DNA of 9,775 nt from positions 1 to 9,775 of the forward strand of contig DYNO01000129.1 in the NCBI GenBank assembly GCA_020721025.1. Direction: 5' to 3'. A model generated the notes under the pieces. It did not search any database. It saw nothing but the letters and a program-made list of their open reading frames with translations, and was not told the DNA's origin. This document shows positions 6,445 to 9,775 of the stretch, one piece after another. Numbering within the stretch: the first letter of the stretch is position 1; every line of letters begins with the position of its first letter. A program made the translations under genes and the position numbers. The DNA is from Thiomargarita sp. (lineage in GTDB: Bacteria; Pseudomonadota; Gammaproteobacteria; Beggiatoales; Beggiatoaceae).

Positions 6445-7338
6445 TCAAATTTTTTCTTTATCATCAATCAATTCAATAATACGCTTCGTTAAATCAACCA
6501 CCTGTTGAACAACGGAATTGGCAGCAGAATTATCTTGAACTGCGTACAATGACAATGGTTTTCTCCGAAATGACGCGTGACCAAAATAAACTGAATCCCT
6601 GACCGGTGGTAACATGCGGAAATCTGAAATATTTTTCTTCATAAATTTGGCAACAGTGGTATGCAACGTCGTATTCGCGCTGACCATCATCGGCACAATT
6701 CCTAATACATTTGCCTGTTTACCATCGGTATCAAGATTCACTTCCTTGATGTTTTGCAACACATTTTTCACCCCAAACGCCGATAAATATTCCAATTGCG
6801 TCGGAATCAACACATATTTTGCCGCATACCAACCACTCCATGTGACGTGATTAAAACAGGGTGCGGTGTCAATCAACACATAATCGTAATCACCAAACAG
6901 TTTTTTTAAACCATGACTCAAAAAGCGCGGTGCAGACGGATTATCGGGCATTTTTCTATAATTTGTTTTGTAACTACTTGGGAGAACATCAATTTTTCCC
7001 GTCGAATTTTTATCTTGAGTTAGATCAAACGCGCCAGTTGCCGGATAAATACATCGCCGATACACTGATAAATCCACGTCTTTATAACCAACGCTCATAA
7101 AATCCATGACTTCTTTGCGTTGTTCAAACGATTCAATCAGTTGCATATACATGGACTCATCTGCTTGCTCAAACTCTTCCGCTTTATTCACACCGAGTGT
7201 CAAACTCGCGTTCGCTTGATCATCTAAATCAACAACTAACACTCGCTGCCCTTGTTTTGCCAATTCGTATGCTAAATTGACAGTTAACGTGGTTTTCCCA
7301 ACTCCGCCTTTTGACGCGTTAATCGTGATGATTCTCAT
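6445..7338 (-). CDS. ParA/Soj-family ATPase, paralogue of the fusion protein
   Basis: This 297-residue protein is a stand-alone ParA-type ATPase of the SIMIBI class. Visible motifs are the deviant Walker A KGGVGKTT (10-17, with signature Lys10 and catalytic Lys15), Walker A' VDLDDQAN (36-43) and Walker B VLIDTAP (154-160). It matches residues 144-437 of the upstream gene almost end to end; the first 59 residues differ at only five positions. It lacks the nuclease domain. The gene begins 45 bases after the fusion gene's stop on the same strand, probably in one transcript. The best Shine-Dalgarno (AGAGGA) is about 14 bases from the ATG, which is long. No ParB-like partner follows. ParA proteins move or position DNA or protein cargo by ATP-dependent dimerisation; the cargo here is unknown. 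A heterodimer with the fusion protein is possible, by inference. Confidence 0.9.
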   Translation of the reverse strand: MRIITINASKGGVGKTTLTVNLAYELAKQGQRVLVVDLDDQANASLTLGVNKAEEFEQADESMYMQLIESFEQRKEVMDFMSVGYKDVDLSVYRRCIYPATGAFDLTQDKNSTGKIDVLPSSYKTNYRKMPDNPSAPRFLSHGLKKLFGDYDYVLIDTAPCFNHVTWSGWYAAKYVLIPTQLEYLSAFGVKNVLQNIKEVNLDTDGKQANVLGIVPMMVSANTTLHTTVAKFMKKNISDFRMLPPVRDSVYFGHASFRRKPLSLYAVQDNSAANSVVQQVVDLTKRIIELIDDKEKI

Positions 7339-7383
7339 AGCAATTTTTTCAATCCTCTGGTTTTTTTGACGGGTTGGGCTATT

Positions 7384-8697
7384 TTAGGCTGAACTACTTT
7401 CTTTTTGATCAATCAACTTGACCACTTCATTTGTTAATTCAACCATTTGTTGTGCAGCGGAAGCCGCTTGATTGTGGGATAGTGCGTACAATGACAAAGG
7501 TAACCGTTCAAACGATGCTTGACCGAAATAAGTTGAACTTCTGATTTTAGGTAACAAGGGAATCGTTGGCAAAACTTCTCGAATATACTCAGCTACTCGT
7601 TTGTTTAAATTGGTATTTTCTGCCATCATCGGCACCACCCCCAACAAATTCCCCCGACGATTATCTGTATCCTGTTGCACGTCATGTAAATTTTGAATGA
7701 CATTTTGAATACCAAAAGCAGAGAGATATTCCATTTGTGACGGGATCAGAATGTATTTTGCTGCGTAGTGCGCGCTCCATGCTATCTTATTGAAACTAGG
7801 TGCAGTATCAATCAACACATAATCATAATCACCCGCCAACTTTTTCAGCCCGTAATCTAAAAATTTATGCGCCACTGGATTATCGGGTAAAGAAGTCAAC
7901 TTAGTTTTGTAACTACTGGGCAAAATATCAACTTTTCCAGTACTTTGTGGTTGAAATGCCCCGGTGACGGGATAAATACAGGCGCGATACTCCGCTAAAT
8001 CCGCATCTCTCGAACCAATCTTAATAAAATCCAAGACTTCCTTGCGCTCTGCCAACGATTCCAGCAATTCGCGATAAGCCGCCATACTCGAAGCCTGAGC
8101 GAATTCTTCCGCTTTATTCACACCGAGCGTCAAACTTGCGTTCGCTTGATCATCTAAATCAATCACTAACACTCGATGCCCTTGTTTTGCCAATTCGTAT
8201 GCCAAATTGACGGTTAAAGTCGTTTTTCCTACGCTACCTTTTGAAGCATTGATCGTGATGGTTCTCATGGTTAATGTATCCAAAAAATTTTTAACAAAGC
8301 TCGCAATCGGTTGAATTTGTGTCGGATCAGCAATAGCGTATTGCGCTTTTAAATGAGCCGCGCCGTGAGCAAATTCATAAATTTCGATAGAAAATGGATC
8401 GATTAACAAGCCATAGCGAATTTTAGAATGAAACAAATAACGACTTTGTAACTGAAAACGGGCGGCGTTGTCAATGGGATTTTTTGCAGATTTCACCTCG
8501 ATCAAAAATTCAATATGGCGATCAATATCTTCGATGCGAAAATCGGCAAAAACATGACTGCCGGCTTCCTTAATTTTAAACTCCGGATGCCACCCACGCT
8601 GCGCGATTCCCGCTTGTTTCAAAATGGCTTGTACCAGATGCAGGGAAACGTAGGCTTCATTATTCCAATCCTCTGATAAATTTGTAATTTTTCGCAT
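7384..8697 (-). CDS. HsdR-N-like PD-(D/E)xK nuclease domain fused to ParA ATPase
   Basis: The 437-residue protein has two parts. Residues 1-140 resemble the N-terminal nuclease domain of type I restriction R subunits: a helical start, a GWHPEFKIKE strand, then D52, E67 and K69 in the order D-x14-E-x-K (ADFRIED, IEVKSAKN), which is a complete PD-(D/E)xK catalytic set. From M144 it is a full ParA/Soj ATPase: deviant Walker A KGSVGKTT (153-160), DLDDQAN, and Walker B YVLIDTAPSFN. The usual second glycine of the Walker A is serine here (codon AGC). The ATG directly abuts the prmA stop (TAAATG), with AAGGAAG as Shine-Dalgarno inside prmA, so translation should be coupled. The ATPase part is a close paralogue of the next gene. 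There is no helicase domain, so this is not an HsdR. ParA proteins act as ATP-sandwich dimers that often bind DNA; whether this one cuts DNA is inference. Confidence 0.85.
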   Translation of the reverse strand: MRKITNLSEDWNNEAYVSLHLVQAILKQAGIAQRGWHPEFKIKEAGSHVFADFRIEDIDRHIEFLIEVKSAKNPIDNAARFQLQSRYLFHSKIRYGLLIDPFSIEIYEFAHGAAHLKAQYAIADPTQIQPIASFVKNFLDTLTMRTITINASKGSVGKTTLTVNLAYELAKQGHRVLVIDLDDQANASLTLGVNKAEEFAQASSMAAYRELLESLAERKEVLDFIKIGSRDADLAEYRACIYPVTGAFQPQSTGKVDILPSSYKTKLTSLPDNPVAHKFLDYGLKKLAGDYDYVLIDTAPSFNKIAWSAHYAAKYILIPSQMEYLSAFGIQNVIQNLHDVQQDTDNRRGNLLGVVPMMAENTNLNKRVAEYIREVLPTIPLLPKIRSSTYFGQASFERLPLSLYALSHNQAASAAQQMVELTNEVVKLIDQKESSSA

Positions 8698-9576
8698 TTA
8701 CCGCTTCCTTGCCACAATCCGCACCCAGTCCTCTTGCTCTGCCACTTCCAAAATTTCACACGCGGCATGATACGCTGAACTGATTGATTCTACTTGCGTA
8801 TTTAAAATCCCCGACAACACAATGCAACCAGACGGCTTGACTTGTGCGATTAGTTGCGGTGCCAATTTAATTAACGGCGTAGCTAAAATATTCGCAAGTA
8901 AAACATCAACTTGTAACGCAGGACAGTCTTCTGGCAAATGCAGATGTAATTGTGCCAACACGCCATTTTGTTCGGCATTTTCACGGGTTGCAAACAAGGC
9001 TTGCGGATCATTATCCACCGCCCAAACTTCTGTCGCCCCTAATTTTGCCGCAGCAATTGCTAGAATTCCGGAGCCACACCCAAAATCAAGCACTTTTTTT
9101 CCTTTTAAATCAGTTGTTTGATCTAACCAAGTTAAACAAAGCGCGGTGGTCGCGTGTGTTCCTGTGCCAAATGCCAAGCCCGGATCGAGCAAGATATTGA
9201 TATCATTGGGATAAGGCGGTTCATGCCAAGTCGGGCAAATCCACAAATGTTTTCCAAATCGCATTGGATGAAAATTGTCCATCCATACCCGACTCCATTC
9301 TTGATCCGCAATCTTTTCAACTTCATACGCTGGTAAGGCTGGAAAATTTAATTGGAGACAGGTCAATAAGTGATCAACATCGACATGTTCTTCAAATAAA
9401 CCAACGACATTGGTATGTAGCCATAAAGGAGTTGTGTTTAACGCCGGCTCATAGACCGGTTCATCTGCTGCGTCTTGAAAAGTGACCGACAAAGCCCCGC
9501 AAGCTGTTAATTCATCAGCTAATAATTCTGCGAGACTTTGTTCGACGCTGAAGGTCAGTTGTAACCAATCAGGCAT
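8698..9576 (-). CDS. prmA: Ribosomal protein L11 methyltransferase PrmA
   Basis: PrmA is a cytoplasmic SAM-dependent methyltransferase that trimethylates amino groups of ribosomal protein L11. The 292-residue product has the usual length. The N-terminal L11-recognition domain (about residues 1-100) starts MPDWLQLTF, as in other PrmA proteins, which supports this start. The catalytic domain shows the family signature DPGLAFGTGTH at 131-141, the SAM-binding motif I LDFGCGSGILAIA at about 163-175, an acidic residue ending motif II in VWAVDNDP (184-191), and ANIL at about 228-231 in place of the NPPY-type motif. No Shine-Dalgarno is obvious in the 11 bases between the creD-like stop and this ATG, which suggests translational coupling to the upstream gene. 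Its TAA is immediately followed by the ATG of the nuclease-ParA gene. I see nothing broken in it. Confidence 0.97.
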   Translation of the reverse strand: MPDWLQLTFSVEQSLAELLADELTACGALSVTFQDAADEPVYEPALNTTPLWLHTNVVGLFEEHVDVDHLLTCLQLNFPALPAYEVEKIADQEWSRVWMDNFHPMRFGKHLWICPTWHEPPYPNDINILLDPGLAFGTGTHATTALCLTWLDQTTDLKGKKVLDFGCGSGILAIAAAKLGATEVWAVDNDPQALFATRENAEQNGVLAQLHLHLPEDCPALQVDVLLANILATPLIKLAPQLIAQVKPSGCIVLSGILNTQVESISSAYHAACEILEVAEQEDWVRIVARKR

Positions 9577-9587
9577 AGTAGGTAATT

Positions 9588-9775
9588 TTAAGTAGTTGTG
9601 GTTTTAGAAGAAAGTTGGATATTATACCAATCAATATTACGGGTAATATACATCACTGTCGATAAAATCAAGAACAACCCAATAGAACCGAAAATGAGCG
9701 AATAATCTTGGAGATGCAGCAAAATATAGAACCGATTTGAAATCTTTAATACCAAGTGAAACAGGTCTATAACCC
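9588..9775 (-). CDS. creD: CreD-like inner-membrane protein, C-terminal end (partial)
   Basis: This is the last 61 codons of a gene that enters from the right edge, ending in TAA at 9590-9588. The visible protein has a hydrophobic stretch at about residues 24-43 (YSLIFGSIGLFLILSTVMYI) followed by TRNIDWYNI. The pattern of a leucine-rich segment, LQDYSLIFGS, a final transmembrane helix and then a TR-x-DWY tail matches the C-terminus of CreD family proteins, inner-membrane proteins of the CreBC regulon whose biochemical role is poorly defined. The final residues are a short polar tail ending in four threonines. The stop lies 11 bases before the prmA ATG on the same strand, so the two are probably cotranscribed. 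The call rests on a short fragment recognised from memory; another multipass membrane protein with a similar tail is possible. Confidence 0.7.
   Translation of the reverse strand, partial: VIDLFHLVLKISNRFYILLHLQDYSLIFGSIGLFLILSTVMYITRNIDWYNIQLSSKTTTT

Noticed and set aside
6445..8697. The ParA pair considered as a plasmid or chromosome partition locus
   Set aside because: No ParB-like gene follows, no clustered parS-like palindromes are seen, and the neighbours are housekeeping chromosomal genes.
7384..8697. The nuclease domain considered as a truncated hsdR of a type I restriction system
   Set aside because: The frame continues intact into a complete ParA ATPase; no helicase remnants and no hsdM or hsdS are present.

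Overview
The window reads as chromosomal DNA of a gammaproteobacterium, moderately AT-rich by eye. The evidence is the set of housekeeping genes: prmA behind a creD-like gene, an rnfH-family gene, and ATP-dependent PEP carboxykinase. The intergenic repeats contain the motif CTCGTTCCGATGCGCCGCGT, which resembles short palindromic intergenic repeats I associate with Thiotrichales- or Methylococcales-type gammaproteobacteria. That is from memory and does not fix the genus. Every recognisable gene lies on the minus strand, so transcription runs from the right edge to the left.

In transcription order: the C-terminal end of a CreD-like inner-membrane protein (9775-9588); prmA, the ribosomal protein L11 methyltransferase (9576-8698); a two-domain protein joining an HsdR-N-like PD-(D/E)xK nuclease domain to a ParA/Soj ATPase (8697-7384), whose ATG directly follows the prmA stop; a second, close ParA paralogue without the nuclease domain (7338-6445); a 336-bp gap with a 75-bp inverted repeat; a ferredoxin/GltD-like FAD oxidoreductase (6108-4303); rnfH (4056-3778); a 716-bp gap holding nested inverted repeats that look like a MITE of about 400 bp, followed by the pckA promoter; pckA (3061-1454); and a third ParA-type ATPase with a degenerate Mrr-like N-terminal domain (1366-194). 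The left end carries a possible terminator and a leftward promoter overlapped by a Fur-box-like sequence.

The housekeeping genes act separately: PrmA methylates ribosomal protein L11, PckA interconverts oxaloacetate and PEP, and the Fe-S/FAD protein moves electrons between NAD(P)H and an unknown partner. The unusual part is the ParA set. Three ParA-type ATPases lie within 8.5 kb with no ParB, no visible parS cluster and no plasmid genes. Two of them carry N-terminal domains of the PD-(D/E)xK nuclease superfamily, of different subtypes: one keeps its catalytic residues and one has apparently lost them. The tandem pair is translationally coupled or closely spaced behind prmA and could act as one ATPase/nuclease module. 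Its function is unknown; defence, DNA positioning or genome maintenance are all open.
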